This document shows, in pieces, positions 1 to 8,457 of a stretch of DNA of 34,209 nt (the first letter of the stretch is position 1; every line of letters begins with the position of its first letter). Both the position numbers and the translations under genes were made by a program. The stretch comes from Klebsiella pneumoniae (GTDB lineage: Bacteria > Pseudomonadota > Gammaproteobacteria > Pseudomonadales > CAMAPQ01). The stretch spans positions 1-34,209 of the forward strand of contig CAMAPQ010000025.1 in NCBI GenBank assembly GCA_945860125.1. Reading direction: 5' to 3'. The notes below the pieces were generated by a model. It saw nothing but the letters and a program-made list of their open reading frames with translations. It was not told where the DNA came from and searched no databases.

Positions 1-52
1 GAATTGGCAATAACTTCGACCAAAATTCATCCGTGAGTATTGTTCGGGGCAT
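1..52 (-). CDS. IS5-like transposase, N-terminal fragment (runs off window)
   Basis: Read on the minus strand from an ATG at 52-50, the frame gives MPRTILTDEFWSKLLPI and then leaves the window. This resembles the start of IS5-family (DUF4096-type) transposases, which commonly begin M-P-R-x-I-L-T-D-E-x-W. Only 17 codons are visible, so the family call rests on this motif alone. An imperfect nested stem (arms at 58-66 and 91-99, inner arms about 72-76 and 84-88) lies just upstream of the start and may protect the transposase from read-through transcription. The end of the element must fall between here and the recN stop at 144; I could not identify its terminal repeat. Confidence 0.55.
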   Translation of the reverse strand, partial: MPRTILTDEFWSKLLPI

Positions 53-143
53 GGCAGGCTCGTGTCTTTGTGGTTTTTGGCGAAACCAATGATACGAGCT
101 TGTCTTTTTAAATCAATTACTTATCTTGAAAGTTCAACAGGCC

Positions 144-1835
144 CTAGTCTTGCTCTGCAAGATCGAGCATTTCTTTTGCTTGTGCTCTGCTTAACTCTGT
201 TACTTGTATTCCTGCTAGCAATCTAGCTATCTCATTAACCTTTTCGTTATTTTCTACTTGTTCTATTTTTGTATAAGTTAATTCATTTGCAACTTCTTTG
301 CTTAATCTAAAGTGTGTATTTGCTTGTGCTGCAACTTGTGGAAGATGAGTAACGCAAAGTACTTGGAATTGTTTCCCTAGCTTTTTTAGTAAGTGTCCTA
401 CCATTTCAGCGATTGATCCGCTGATACCTGTATCCATTTCGTCAAATACTAACGTTTTGCTTTCCATGTTTTTTCCAGATTTATTCGAAATAATTGTATA
501 AATGGCAAGGCATATTCTTGATAGTTCTCCGCCTGATGCAATTTTTTGTAGCGGTTGAATAGGTATGCCTGGATTCGTTGAAATAAGAAAATGGATATCA
601 TCTATTCCTTTTTCTGTTGGTATTCGTTGTGTATCAGTGTCCTGCTCAACGTTAAACTGTGCGTGCGGCATACCCAGTAATCGAATAGTTTCAGTGGCCG
701 CTTTTATGAATTCTGGGCAGGCATCTTGACGTTTTTGGCTTAGTATTTGAGCGGCATCGTTATAGTCTGATGTCGAATTTTTAAGCTTGTTTTCAAGCTG
801 TTCTAGTGTTTTTTGGGAGGGAGAGAGTAGTTGGTATTCTTTTTCTAAGTTGATTTTATGTTCAAACAAATTTTGTGGTTTGATCTTGTATTTTCTGGCT
901 GCGAGATAGACTAGGTTAAGTTTAGTTTCTATCTGCGAAAGCTCTTCTTGTTTTTCTTCGCTATCTGAGGATATTAAATCCAACTCTGTACAGGCTTCTT
1001 CAATTTGTATTATTGCTGATTGGATAAGTTGATTTGCATTATGTAGTTTTGGAGAGAGATGGCTTAGTGGGTTTAGTTTGACGGTATGCTTGCTGAGCAA
1101 TTGTAGGATGTTTTGGCTTGTATTTTCCTGTAAGTGATACTTAACTTCCGAGGCTGTCTGTTTTAGTTTGTGTGCTTGACTCAAGCAAGCTTGCTTATTT
1201 TCTAATGCCTCTATTTCTTCGGCGCTTATAGCGGTGTTTTTTAATTCTTCTATTTGATATGTAAGTAACGCTAGGCGATCTTGTTTTTGCTGCTGATCTG
1301 CTTTTATTGTTTTAATAGATTTCTGTAATAATTCATGCTCATGATAAAGTGTTTTGACTTTTTTGCTTAAGGTTAGTGTGTTGGCAAATTGATCAAGTAA
1401 ATTAATATGGCTTTCAGTTTTAGTGAGAGCTTGAAAAGCAAATTGACTATTGACTGATATAAGCAAAAAGCCGAGTGCTTTAAGTTCTTGTATTGAAGCA
1501 AGCTGGCCCTGAATAAAAACTTTAGATCGACCATTTCTACTAATTATTCGTCTGATATGTAGGATGTTATCTTCAGTATCCCACTCTCTTTCCTCTAGCC
1601 ATTTTTTCACTTGGAGATAATGTGCAATTTCAAACTGAGCGCTTATTTCTGCCGTATCGCAGTTTGGCCGGATATAGTTTATTTCCGCACGGCTACCTGT
1701 TAACAGCTGTAGGGACTCTAAAAGTACAGATTTTCCAGCACCTGTTTCACCTGTAATAACATTTAATGAGCCTGAGAATTGTGCCTCAAGCTTCTCAATG
1801 GTTGCGATATTGCGAATTGAGAGGAAAGTAAGCAT
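144..1835 (-). CDS. recN: DNA repair protein RecN
   Basis: RecN is an SMC-like ATPase that acts early in recombinational repair of double-strand breaks in the cytoplasm. The 563-residue length is normal. The N-terminus has a Walker A motif GETGAGKS at residues 29-36. The middle (about 150-380) is charged, glutamine- and leucine-rich coiled coil. The C-terminal half carries the ABC signature SGGELSR (434-440) and Walker B LVFDEMD with catalytic D465-E466, followed by a CVTHLPQ segment containing the switch histidine. The ATG start lies directly before the conserved LSIRNIATIEKLEAQF opening. It is divergent from grpE, a common arrangement. I saw no convincing LexA box in the 1836-2000 interval although recN is SOS-induced in many relatives. 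Confidence 0.97.
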   Translation of the reverse strand: MLTFLSIRNIATIEKLEAQFSGSLNVITGETGAGKSVLLESLQLLTGSRAEINYIRPNCDTAEISAQFEIAHYLQVKKWLEEREWDTEDNILHIRRIISRNGRSKVFIQGQLASIQELKALGFLLISVNSQFAFQALTKTESHINLLDQFANTLTLSKKVKTLYHEHELLQKSIKTIKADQQQKQDRLALLTYQIEELKNTAISAEEIEALENKQACLSQAHKLKQTASEVKYHLQENTSQNILQLLSKHTVKLNPLSHLSPKLHNANQLIQSAIIQIEEACTELDLISSDSEEKQEELSQIETKLNLVYLAARKYKIKPQNLFEHKINLEKEYQLLSPSQKTLEQLENKLKNSTSDYNDAAQILSQKRQDACPEFIKAATETIRLLGMPHAQFNVEQDTDTQRIPTEKGIDDIHFLISTNPGIPIQPLQKIASGGELSRICLAIYTIISNKSGKNMESKTLVFDEMDTGISGSIAEMVGHLLKKLGKQFQVLCVTHLPQVAAQANTHFRLSKEVANELTYTKIEQVENNEKVNEIARLLAGIQVTELSRAQAKEMLDLAEQD

Positions 1836-2000
1836 TGGTTTTCAATAATTTATTTCAGGTTAATTTAGGGACGGATGAAAATACATCAAAATTATTTTTG
1901 AGTATAGTCTTTGTTCTTGTTGTAGTTATGCTGGATGGATGATTAGAGTGGTTAATCGGTTTTTAATGGTAAAAATTATAATGAATATTTTTGATGTTGC

Positions 2001-2028
2001 CTTGAATCATACGATTTAGCCCCCATCT
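2001..2028 (+). promoter_or_regulatory. Sigma-32 (heat-shock) promoter of grpE
   Basis: CTTGAAT at 2001-2007, a 13-base spacer, then CCCCATCT at 2021-2028. This matches the RpoH consensus (CTTGAAA, 11-16 bases, CCCCATNT) at all but one specified position. The 12-mer TAGCCCTTAAGC follows at 2030-2041, about where transcription should begin, and recurs at the dnaK promoter. The grpE ATG is about 90 bases downstream. Confidence 0.88.
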
Positions 2029-2128
2029 CTAGCCCTTAAGCGTTTTGAGTCGCTTTATTTTTTTGTGTGCGTTGTTTTTGTGCGCGCCGCTAGGTGGTAA
2101 AAGTTTTTTTGTTTTAGTGAGGTATATC

Positions 2129-2737
2129 ATGTCTAAGAATGAAACAATATTGGAAGAAGGCTTTAATCAGAATTTTGCGCCAGAAGAAGTTATGGATGAT
2201 GTGAATCCCAGTGTGCTTCGCGAAGAAAATGCTTTTCTTAAGCAGGAAATTGAACGTCTTAATCTTCGTTTGAGTGAGGCTCAATCTGTAAGTGAAGATT
2301 TAAAGGCGGAAGTTCTGCGTGCGGGTGCTGAGGCACAAAATGTGAGAAGACGCGCTGATAGGGAAGTTGAGAACGCTCATAAGTATTCATTGGAAAAGTT
2401 TACGTCAGAATTAACAATAGTTGTTGATAGTCTAGAGTTGGGTATTCAGTCTGTTCCTGAAGGTGATGAGGCTCAAAAGACAAGTCGTGAGGGTATGGTT
2501 TTAACCCACCGTACATTTATCGATGCTTTACGAAAATTTGGCGTAACTGTTGTTGATCCGATTAATCAAGCATTTAATCCTCAATTTCATCAGGCTGTTG
2601 CGACGCAAGAGTCGATTAATGTGGCATCAAATATGGTTTTAGCCGTATTGCAAAAAGGTTTTTTACTGTCTGATCGTGTTATTAGGCCGGCTATGGTTTT
2701 AGTTTCTAAAGCGCCACTGTCTGATGATCAAAATTAA
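2129..2737 (+). CDS. grpE: Nucleotide exchange factor GrpE
   Basis: GrpE releases ADP from DnaK and so resets the DnaK-DnaJ chaperone cycle. The start chosen is the ATG at 2129, 202 residues, preceded by GTGAGGT; the frame is open further upstream but that extension is phenylalanine-rich and unlike GrpE. Residues about 25-75 form the long N-terminal helix (ENAFLKQEIERLNLRL), followed by the conserved RRRADREVENAHKYSLEKF segment. The C-terminal beta-wing contains FNPQFHQAVATQES and the end GFLLSDRVIRPAMVLVS, both diagnostic. It is first in the grpE-dnaK-dnaJ group and driven by the heat-shock promoter at 2001. Confidence 0.97.
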   Translation: MSKNETILEEGFNQNFAPEEVMDDVNPSVLREENAFLKQEIERLNLRLSEAQSVSEDLKAEVLRAGAEAQNVRRRADREVENAHKYSLEKFTSELTIVVDSLELGIQSVPEGDEAQKTSREGMVLTHRTFIDALRKFGVTVVDPINQAFNPQFHQAVATQESINVASNMVLAVLQKGFLLSDRVIRPAMVLVSKAPLSDDQN

Positions 2738-2749
2738 ATAGTGCCTTCT

Positions 2750-2777
2750 CTTGAAAAATGTGTAGGCGACCAAATAT
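2750..2777 (+). promoter_or_regulatory. Probable sigma-32 promoter of dnaK
   Basis: A perfect CTTGAAA at 2750-2756 is followed after 13 bases by CCAAATAT (2770-2777), a weaker match to CCCCATNT. The 12-mer TAGCCCTTAAGC at 2777-2788 is identical to the one after the grpE promoter. The spacing equals that of the grpE promoter. The promoter starts 13 bases after the grpE stop, so dnaK can be made both from here and by read-through. Confidence 0.7.
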
Positions 2778-2845
2778 AGCCCTTAAGCATTTTTAGTTTA
2801 AAAAGTAAGTGTTTTTAATGTAAGAAATTAACTGGAGATAGATAT

Positions 2846-4765
2846 ATGGCAAAAATCATTGGTATTGACTTAGGTACCACCAATTCATGTGTTGCGTTTT
2901 TAGAAGGCGATAAGGTCAAGGTTATTGAAAATGCTGAAGGTGCACGTACAACGCCTTCTATTGTTGCTTATGCGGAGGATGGAGAGATTTTGGTGGGGCA
3001 GTCGGCAAAGCGTCAGGCCGTAACCAATCCTAAAAATACCCTTTATGCAGTCAAGCGATTAATCGGTCGTAAGTATGCTGATTCCGTCGTACAAAAAGAT
3101 GTTGGAATGGTGCCTTATAAGATTGTTGCAGCAGATAATGGTGATGCATGGGTTGAGGCAAGAGGCAGCAAAATTGCGCCTCCTCAGGTGTCAGCTGAAG
3201 TTTTGAAAAAAATGAAGAAAACAGCTGAAGACTATTTAGGCGAAGAAGTGCGTGAGGCGGTTATTACTGTTCCTGCTTATTTTAATGACTCTCAAAGACA
3301 AGCAACGAAAGATGCAGGTCGTATTGCCGGTTTAGAAGTCAAAAGAATTATCAATGAGCCAACTGCCGCGGCGCTTGCTTACGGAATGGATAAAAATCGT
3401 GGAGATTCAGTGATTGCCGTTTATGACTTAGGCGGTGGAACCTTTGATGTTTCAATTATTGAAATTGCTGATGTAGATGGCGAGCATCAATTTGAAGTGT
3501 TATCGACAAATGGCGATACATTTTTAGGCGGCGAAGATTTTGATATGAGACTCATTGAGTATTTGGCGGATGAGTTTAAGAAAGAGTCTGGCATTGATTT
3601 GAAAAAAGACCCTTTGGCTTTGCAGCGTTTGAAAGAAGCGGCTGAGAAAGCAAAAATTGAGTTGTCTTCCAGTCAGCAAACAGAAGTTAACTTACCTTAC
3701 GTTACCGCTGATGCTTCAGGCCCTAAGCATTTAAATATTAAAGTGACGCGTTCTAAGCTTGAGGCTTTAGTTGAAGATTTAGTTGCAAGAACGATTGCGC
3801 CTTGCCAGATTGCGATGAAAGATGCAGGTAAGAATCCTTCTGAAATAAATGAAATTATTTTGGTGGGTGGTCAAACCCGTATGCCACTTGTGCAGCAAAA
3901 AGTGAAAGACTTCTTTGGTAAAGAGCCTAAGAAAGATGTTAATCCTGATGAGGCTGTTGCAATAGGCGCAGCCATTCAAGGTGCTGTTTTATCTGGTAAT
4001 GTTAAAGATATCTTGTTGCTTGATGTTACCCCTTTAACTTTGGGAATCGAGACGCTTGGCGGCGTTATGACCTCAATTATTGAGAAAAATACAACCATTC
4101 CAACACGGGCTTCTCAGGTGTTTTCTACAGCAGAAGATAATCAGACAGCCGTTACGGTTCATGTTTTGCAGGGCGAGCGTAAGCAGGCTACCCAAAACAA
4201 ATCTCTTGGTCGTTTTGATTTAGGTGATCTACCTGCGGCACCTCGTGGTGTTCCTCAGGTTGAAGTAACGTTTGATATCGACGCAAATGGTATTTTAAAT
4301 GTGTCGGCTAAAGATAAGGCAACCGGCAAGCAGCAATCGGTTGTTATTAAAGCTTCTAGCGGTCTTTCAGAAGAAGAGATTAAGCGAATGATGCGTGATG
4401 CTGAAGCGAATGCTGAAGCTGATCGTAAGTTTGAAGAGATTGCTAAGGCAAGAAATACGGCTGACGGCATGATTCATGCGACAAGGAAAACATTGGCTGA
4501 TTTGGGTGATAAAGTCAGTGCAGCTGATAAAGAGAAGATCAACGCCGCTATTACAGATCTAGAGCAAGCAGCAAGGGGCGATGATATTAAAGAGCTTGAA
4601 GCTAAAATTGCTGTTTTGACAGAGCATTCTGCTCAGCTAGCCCAGCAGTCTTATGCGTCAGGCCAGTCGACCAGTCCTCAGCAGGAAGCTGGTGCTACAG
4701 CGTCAAGTCAGAAAGATGATGGTGTCATTGATGCTGAGTTCGAGGAAGTCAAAGAAGACAAGTAG
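2846..4765 (+). CDS. dnaK: Chaperone DnaK (Hsp70)
   Basis: DnaK is the ATP-driven chaperone that binds exposed hydrophobic stretches in nascent or damaged proteins. Its 639 residues are the usual length. The ATPase domain opens with [17 protein letters not shown] (residues 5-21) and includes the phosphate-2 motif [15 protein letters not shown] and the adenosine motif [14 protein letters not shown]. The linker [16 protein letters not shown] precedes the substrate-binding domain, and the helical lid ends in the EFEEVKEDK tail typical of proteobacterial DnaK. The start has GGAGA at good spacing. Its partners grpE and dnaJ flank it, and a terminator-like hairpin separates it from dnaJ. Confidence 0.99.
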   Translation: MAKIIGIDLGTTNSCVAFLEGDKVKVIENAEGARTTPSIVAYAEDGEILVGQSAKRQAVTNPKNTLYAVKRLIGRKYADSVVQKDVGMVPYKIVAADNGDAWVEARGSKIAPPQVSAEVLKKMKKTAEDYLGEEVREAVITVPAYFNDSQRQATKDAGRIAGLEVKRIINEPTAAALAYGMDKNRGDSVIAVYDLGGGTFDVSIIEIADVDGEHQFEVLSTNGDTFLGGEDFDMRLIEYLADEFKKESGIDLKKDPLALQRLKEAAEKAKIELSSSQQTEVNLPYVTADASGPKHLNIKVTRSKLEALVEDLVARTIAPCQIAMKDAGKNPSEINEIILVGGQTRMPLVQQKVKDFFGKEPKKDVNPDEAVAIGAAIQGAVLSGNVKDILLLDVTPLTLGIETLGGVMTSIIEKNTTIPTRASQVFSTAEDNQTAVTVHVLQGERKQATQNKSLGRFDLGDLPAAPRGVPQVEVTFDIDANGILNVSAKDKATGKQQSVVIKASSGLSEEEIKRMMRDAEANAEADRKFEEIAKARNTADGMIHATRKTLADLGDKVSAADKEKINAAITDLEQAARGDDIKELEAKIAVLTEHSAQLAQQSYASGQSTSPQQEAGATASSQKDDGVIDAEFEEVKEDK

Positions 4766-4807
4766 CGCTTGGGCGCGTTTGTTGGTAAGTGATTGATTTT
4801 TTTAACT

Positions 4808-4851
4808 GCCCTGCAGCGAGGACTTTCCCTCTGAGCGCTGCGGGGCTTTTT
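4808..4851 (+). terminator. Hairpin terminator/attenuator between dnaK and dnaJ
   Basis: Arms GCCCTGCAGCG (4808-4818) and CGCTGCGGGGC (4836-4846) form an 11-bp stem with one G-T pair and a 17-base loop, followed at once by TTTTT. This is the form of an intrinsic terminator. It ends 17 bases before the dnaJ start, so it probably lowers dnaJ expression relative to dnaK. Confidence 0.8.
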
Positions 4852-4868
4852 GTATTGGATGCAGTGAT

Positions 4869-5999
4869 ATGGCAAAAAAAGACTACTACGAAGTGCTGGG
4901 TATTTCAAAAACAGCAGATGATCAGGAAATAAAAAAAGCTTATCGGCGATTAGCTATGAAATACCATCCTGATCGTAATCCTGGGGACAAGGACGCAGAG
5001 TCAAGTTTTAAAGAAGCAAAAGAAGCTTATGAAATTCTATCTGATGCTCAAAAACGTCCAGCCTATGATCGTTTTGGCCATGCTGGTGTTGATCCCTCTC
5101 AAGGAGGTTTTAGTGGTGGTAATGCAGGCGATGGCGTTAGTTTTTCAGATATATTTGGCGAAGCTTTCAGCGAGTTTTTTGGTGGTGCACGTGCTGGCGG
5201 GAGCAACCGTGGGTCTGATTTACAGTACAACTTAGAGATTGATTTAGAGCAGGCAGTGCGTGGTGCTCAGGTTGAAATTAAAATTCCGACGCATGTACGT
5301 TGTGAGTTATGCGAAGGTTCGGGTGCTAAGCCTGGTTCTAAACCTGTTAGTTGTCGCACATGTAATGGTGCTGGTCAGGTTAGGATTCAACAAGGTTTTA
5401 TTGCGATACAGCAAACTTGCCCAAGTTGTCGTGGTCGGGGGCAGGTTATTAGTGATCCTTGTGGTGGTTGTCGAGGAACAGGGCAGTCAGAGAAAGTTAA
5501 AAACGTTTCCGTGAAAATTCCTGCAGGTGTTGATAACGGTGATCGCGTAAGGTTAACTGGCGAAGGTAGTGCGGGCAGAAATGGTGGTCAGACAGGCGAT
5601 TTATATGTTCAGATTATCGTTAAAGAGCACGCTATTTTTAAGCGCGAAGAGCAAGATCTTTATACTGAAGTGCCGATAAGTTTTATTGATGCAGCGTTAG
5701 GCGGCGAGATGGATGTGCCTACACTGGATGGCAAAGTAAGGCTTAAAATTCCAGCTGAAACACAAACCGGTAAGCTTTTTAGGCTTCGTGGAAAAGGTGT
5801 TCAGTCTTTGCGGGGGGGTAGTAAGGGTGACTTGCTGTGCCGGGTAGTGGTAGAAACGCCTGTGAATTTGACCAAGCCTCAGAAAGACTTGCTGAAACAG
5901 TTTCAGGATTCTCTGGAAAAAGACGGCAATAAGCAGTCTCCTAAAAAGAACTCGTGGTTTGAAGGGGTGAAAGGTTTTTTTGATGACCTTAAGCTTTAA
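4869..5999 (+). CDS. dnaJ: Co-chaperone DnaJ (Hsp40)
   Basis: DnaJ delivers substrates to DnaK and stimulates its ATPase. The 376-residue protein has the full class I layout. The J domain is at 1-70 with the HPD motif at residues 33-35, followed by a Gly/Phe-rich linker with [14 protein letters not shown]. Then come four zinc-binding CxxCxGxG repeats ([32 protein letters not shown]), and the C-terminal substrate-binding domains with [12 protein letters not shown] and [13 protein letters not shown]. No strong ribosome site is visible before the ATG. It lies 103 bases after dnaK, downstream of the hairpin at 4808. Confidence 0.98.
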   Translation: MAKKDYYEVLGISKTADDQEIKKAYRRLAMKYHPDRNPGDKDAESSFKEAKEAYEILSDAQKRPAYDRFGHAGVDPSQGGFSGGNAGDGVSFSDIFGEAFSEFFGGARAGGSNRGSDLQYNLEIDLEQAVRGAQVEIKIPTHVRCELCEGSGAKPGSKPVSCRTCNGAGQVRIQQGFIAIQQTCPSCRGRGQVISDPCGGCRGTGQSEKVKNVSVKIPAGVDNGDRVRLTGEGSAGRNGGQTGDLYVQIIVKEHAIFKREEQDLYTEVPISFIDAALGGEMDVPTLDGKVRLKIPAETQTGKLFRLRGKGVQSLRGGSKGDLLCRVVVETPVNLTKPQKDLLKQFQDSLEKDGNKQSPKKNSWFEGVKGFFDDLKL

Positions 6000-6042
6000 A
6001 GGTCTTTTATTTTTATGATTAGACTGGCTAAAAGGGTTTTTT

Positions 6043-6861
6043 ATGTTGCGAATTGGTATAGCGGGTGCTGCGGGTAGGATGGGGCGCAATCTTGTGTTGG
6101 CAATTACGGAAGATGCCAGCGCAATTTGTTTAGGGGCTGCTTTTGAGCATTCGCAAAGCCCTTTTTTGGGTTTTGATGCAGGTCAGTTGGCAGGAATTAG
6201 TGAGACGCTTAATGTTTCGATTTCTTCTGACTTTGAGCTTGGTTTAGATAATGTAGATATTTTAATTGATTTTACGTCACCTGAAGCAACGGCCTATCAT
6301 GCGCAGCTTTGTGCTAAAAAAGGTGTAAAGCTTGTTGTTGGTACAACAGGCTTAAATCAAGAGCAAAAAAATATTTTGTTAGAAAGCTCTAAAAAAGTTG
6401 CGGTGTGTTTTGCGCCTAATATGAGTGTTGGCGTTAACGTACTTTTTAAGTTGGTTGAAATTGCCGCAAAAGTGCTTGCTGATGAAGTCGATATTGAAAT
6501 TATTGAGGCGCATCATCGGCATAAAGTTGATGCACCTTCTGGTACGGCCGTGCGTATCGGTGAGATTATCGCTGATACATTAAAAAGAGACCTGTCTTCA
6601 TGTGCAGTGTATGGTCGGCAAGGACAAACTGGTGCAAGAGAGAGAAAGACTATTGGGTTTGAGACAGTGAGAGCGGGCGATATTGTAGGAGACCATACGG
6701 TTTTATTTGCGTCTGATGGCGAGCGTTTAGAGCTTACACACCGCGCAACAAATCGAATGAATTTTGCTAAAGGAGCTGTTCGAGCCGCAATTTGGCTGCA
6801 AGGAAAGCAGTATGGACTATTTGATATGCAGGATATTCTGGGGTTAAAGGAGATAAATTAA
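6043..6861 (+). CDS. dapB: 4-hydroxy-tetrahydrodipicolinate reductase DapB
   Basis: DapB carries out the NAD(P)H-dependent second step of the diaminopimelate/lysine branch from aspartate semialdehyde, feeding peptidoglycan and protein synthesis. The 272-residue protein begins with the nucleotide-binding loop GIAGAAGRMGRN (residues 5-16). It keeps the catalytic HHRHKVDAPSGTA block, with H157 and K161 matching E. coli H159 and K163. FAPNMSVGVNV and the ending AAIWLQGKQYGLFDMQDILGL are also characteristic. The ATG is preceded by AAAGGG. It follows dnaJ by 43 bases, the usual order before carAB. Confidence 0.98.
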   Translation: MLRIGIAGAAGRMGRNLVLAITEDASAICLGAAFEHSQSPFLGFDAGQLAGISETLNVSISSDFELGLDNVDILIDFTSPEATAYHAQLCAKKGVKLVVGTTGLNQEQKNILLESSKKVAVCFAPNMSVGVNVLFKLVEIAAKVLADEVDIEIIEAHHRHKVDAPSGTAVRIGEIIADTLKRDLSSCAVYGRQGQTGARERKTIGFETVRAGDIVGDHTVLFASDGERLELTHRATNRMNFAKGAVRAAIWLQGKQYGLFDMQDILGLKEIN

Positions 6862-7191
6862 ATTTCGTTCTTTCCATTGATCTAATCTTTTTGTATTATT
6901 CGCCGTTAGTTTCAAGTCATTCTTCCTCTTGGAAGCCTTTCTTTTTGCGTTTTGTTTGTAACAGTTTTTATTTATTTTTCTAGTTTTATCTTTTCGTTGA
7001 GGTTTTTTACCGCAAAAAGCACAAGTGATTATGCTGTGTGCTGTTATGGTAAGCGGTACAACTGCGGCAGGCTGCGCACTTTGCGGTAGTAAAAGGGTAC
7101 GGCAGAAATTTTAGTCCATAAGTAGCACAGTTATTGTTTTGAAGACGAATTGGCCTGGATCTTATAGGTGTGTCTTATTCGGAGGTTCTCG
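6862..7191 (+). promoter_or_regulatory. 330-base carAB leader region without a gene
   Basis: No coding sequence is visible here. The first half is T-rich. A 9-bp inverted repeat, TACCGCAAA (7008-7016) and TTTGCGGTA (7080-7088), encloses a more GC-rich stretch that also holds smaller complementary pieces, so the transcript could fold into a sizeable structure ahead of carA. It should contain the carA promoter, but I cannot point to clear -35/-10 boxes and see no leader peptide or known riboswitch. Confidence 0.4.
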
Positions 7192-8349
7192 TTGTCTCAT
7201 TCGGCGGTTTTAGCATTAGCAGATGGTACTGTTTTTAGAGGGGTTTCAATAGGCGCTCCTGGTTTTGCAGTGGGCGAAATTGTTTTTAACACGTCAATGA
7301 CAGGTTATCAGGAGATCCTCACAGATCCTTCCTATTGTGAGCAGATTGTCACGCTTACGTATCCTCATATTGGTAATGTGGGCACAAATAAGCAAGATGG
7401 TGAGTCTGCAAAAGTATGGGCAAAGGGCTTGGTGATTCGTGAGCTCTCCCCTGTTGTTTCTAGTTGGCGAAGCGAGAAAAGCTTGCAGTCATTTCTTGTG
7501 GATGAAAATGTGGTTGCTATTGCTGATATTGATACGCGTGCTTTAACCCGTCATTTGCGAGAAGTAGGCGTCCAAGGTGCGTGCATTATGGTAATTGATG
7601 ATATGGCTGAGAGGGGTAATGCCGCTGAGAGGAACAGTGATGAGCGTAGAGCGGTTGAGCTTGCTAAGTCTTTTCGAGGTCTTGCTGGTCTTGATTTAGC
7701 TCAAGTTGTGACAACTTCTTCCCCTTATGCATGGCATGAAAATGTATGGCTATCCCAGCCAGCTAAAAAAGAAGATCCTATTTTCAAAGTTGTTGCTTAC
7801 GATTTTGGCGTTAAATCTAATATTTTACGAATGCTAGTTAATCGCGGTTGCAGTGTGACGGTTGTTCCTGCCAAAACTTCTGCAGAAGAAGTGTTAGCTA
7901 TGAATCCTGATGGCGTTTTTTTGTCGAATGGCCCAGGTGATCCTCAGTCTTGTTCTTATGCTATTGAGGCAGTAAAAGTCTTTTTAAATAAGGGAATTGT
8001 ACTTTTTGGTATTTGTCTGGGTCATCAGATTCTTGCCTTGGCAAGTGGTGCAAAGACAGAAAAGATGAAGTTTGGCCATCATGGTGCAAATCATCCTGTA
8101 CAGTGCTTAGAGAGTAAGAAGGTTTTTATTACAAGTCAGAATCATGGTTTTACGGTAGAAGAAAGCACTTTGCCTAGCTTTATGTCAGTAACGCATGTTT
8201 CTTTATTTGATGGCACGATTCAAGGGATCCATCATAAAACATTGCCTGCTTTTAGCTTTCAGGGTCATCCTGAGGCAAGCCCTGGCCCACAAGAGGCTGG
8301 CGTTTTATTTGATCATTTTATTGAGTTAATGAAAAAGTCTGCTCTGTGA
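7192..8349 (+). CDS. carA: Carbamoyl-phosphate synthase small subunit CarA
   Basis: CarA is the glutamine amidotransferase subunit that passes ammonia to CarB, giving carbamoyl phosphate for arginine and pyrimidine synthesis. I place the start at a TTG (7192) because GGAGG sits at 7181-7185, six bases away, and the protein then opens [20 protein letters not shown] as expected; length 385 residues. The N-terminal CPSase domain contains [16 protein letters not shown]. The C-terminal class I amidotransferase domain has the nucleophile in FGICLGHQ (C275) and the His/Glu partners in [11 protein letters not shown]. The frame extends to a GTG at 7168 that has no ribosome site. Confidence 0.97.
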   Translation: MSHSAVLALADGTVFRGVSIGAPGFAVGEIVFNTSMTGYQEILTDPSYCEQIVTLTYPHIGNVGTNKQDGESAKVWAKGLVIRELSPVVSSWRSEKSLQSFLVDENVVAIADIDTRALTRHLREVGVQGACIMVIDDMAERGNAAERNSDERRAVELAKSFRGLAGLDLAQVVTTSSPYAWHENVWLSQPAKKEDPIFKVVAYDFGVKSNILRMLVNRGCSVTVVPAKTSAEEVLAMNPDGVFLSNGPGDPQSCSYAIEAVKVFLNKGIVLFGICLGHQILALASGAKTEKMKFGHHGANHPVQCLESKKVFITSQNHGFTVEESTLPSFMSVTHVSLFDGTIQGIHHKTLPAFSFQGHPEASPGPQEAGVLFDHFIELMKKSAL

Positions 8350-8457
8350 TTATGAGGGAGCAACATTCTTATTTGTTTTGTTAAGCGTTGCAAGGGCTGT
8401 TAAAAATAGCGAAGAAATTTCATGTATTTTCAATTCAAGAGTAAGTGTTAAACCACC

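Noticed and set aside
1836-2000. LexA (SOS) box for recN
   Set aside because: I looked for a CTG-N10-CAG palindrome near the recN start and found no convincing match.
2045-2128. Upstream extension of grpE starting at 2045
   Set aside because: It encodes a hydrophobic leader foreign to GrpE, and the ATG at 2129 has the ribosome site.
5697-6089. 130-codon minus-strand ORF over the dnaJ end and dapB start
   Set aside because: Antisense to two certain genes, with no family signature.
7008-7088. tRNA-like or riboswitch structure in the carA leader
   Set aside because: No T-loop (GTTCRANNC) or CCA end and no known riboswitch core; kept only as an inverted repeat.
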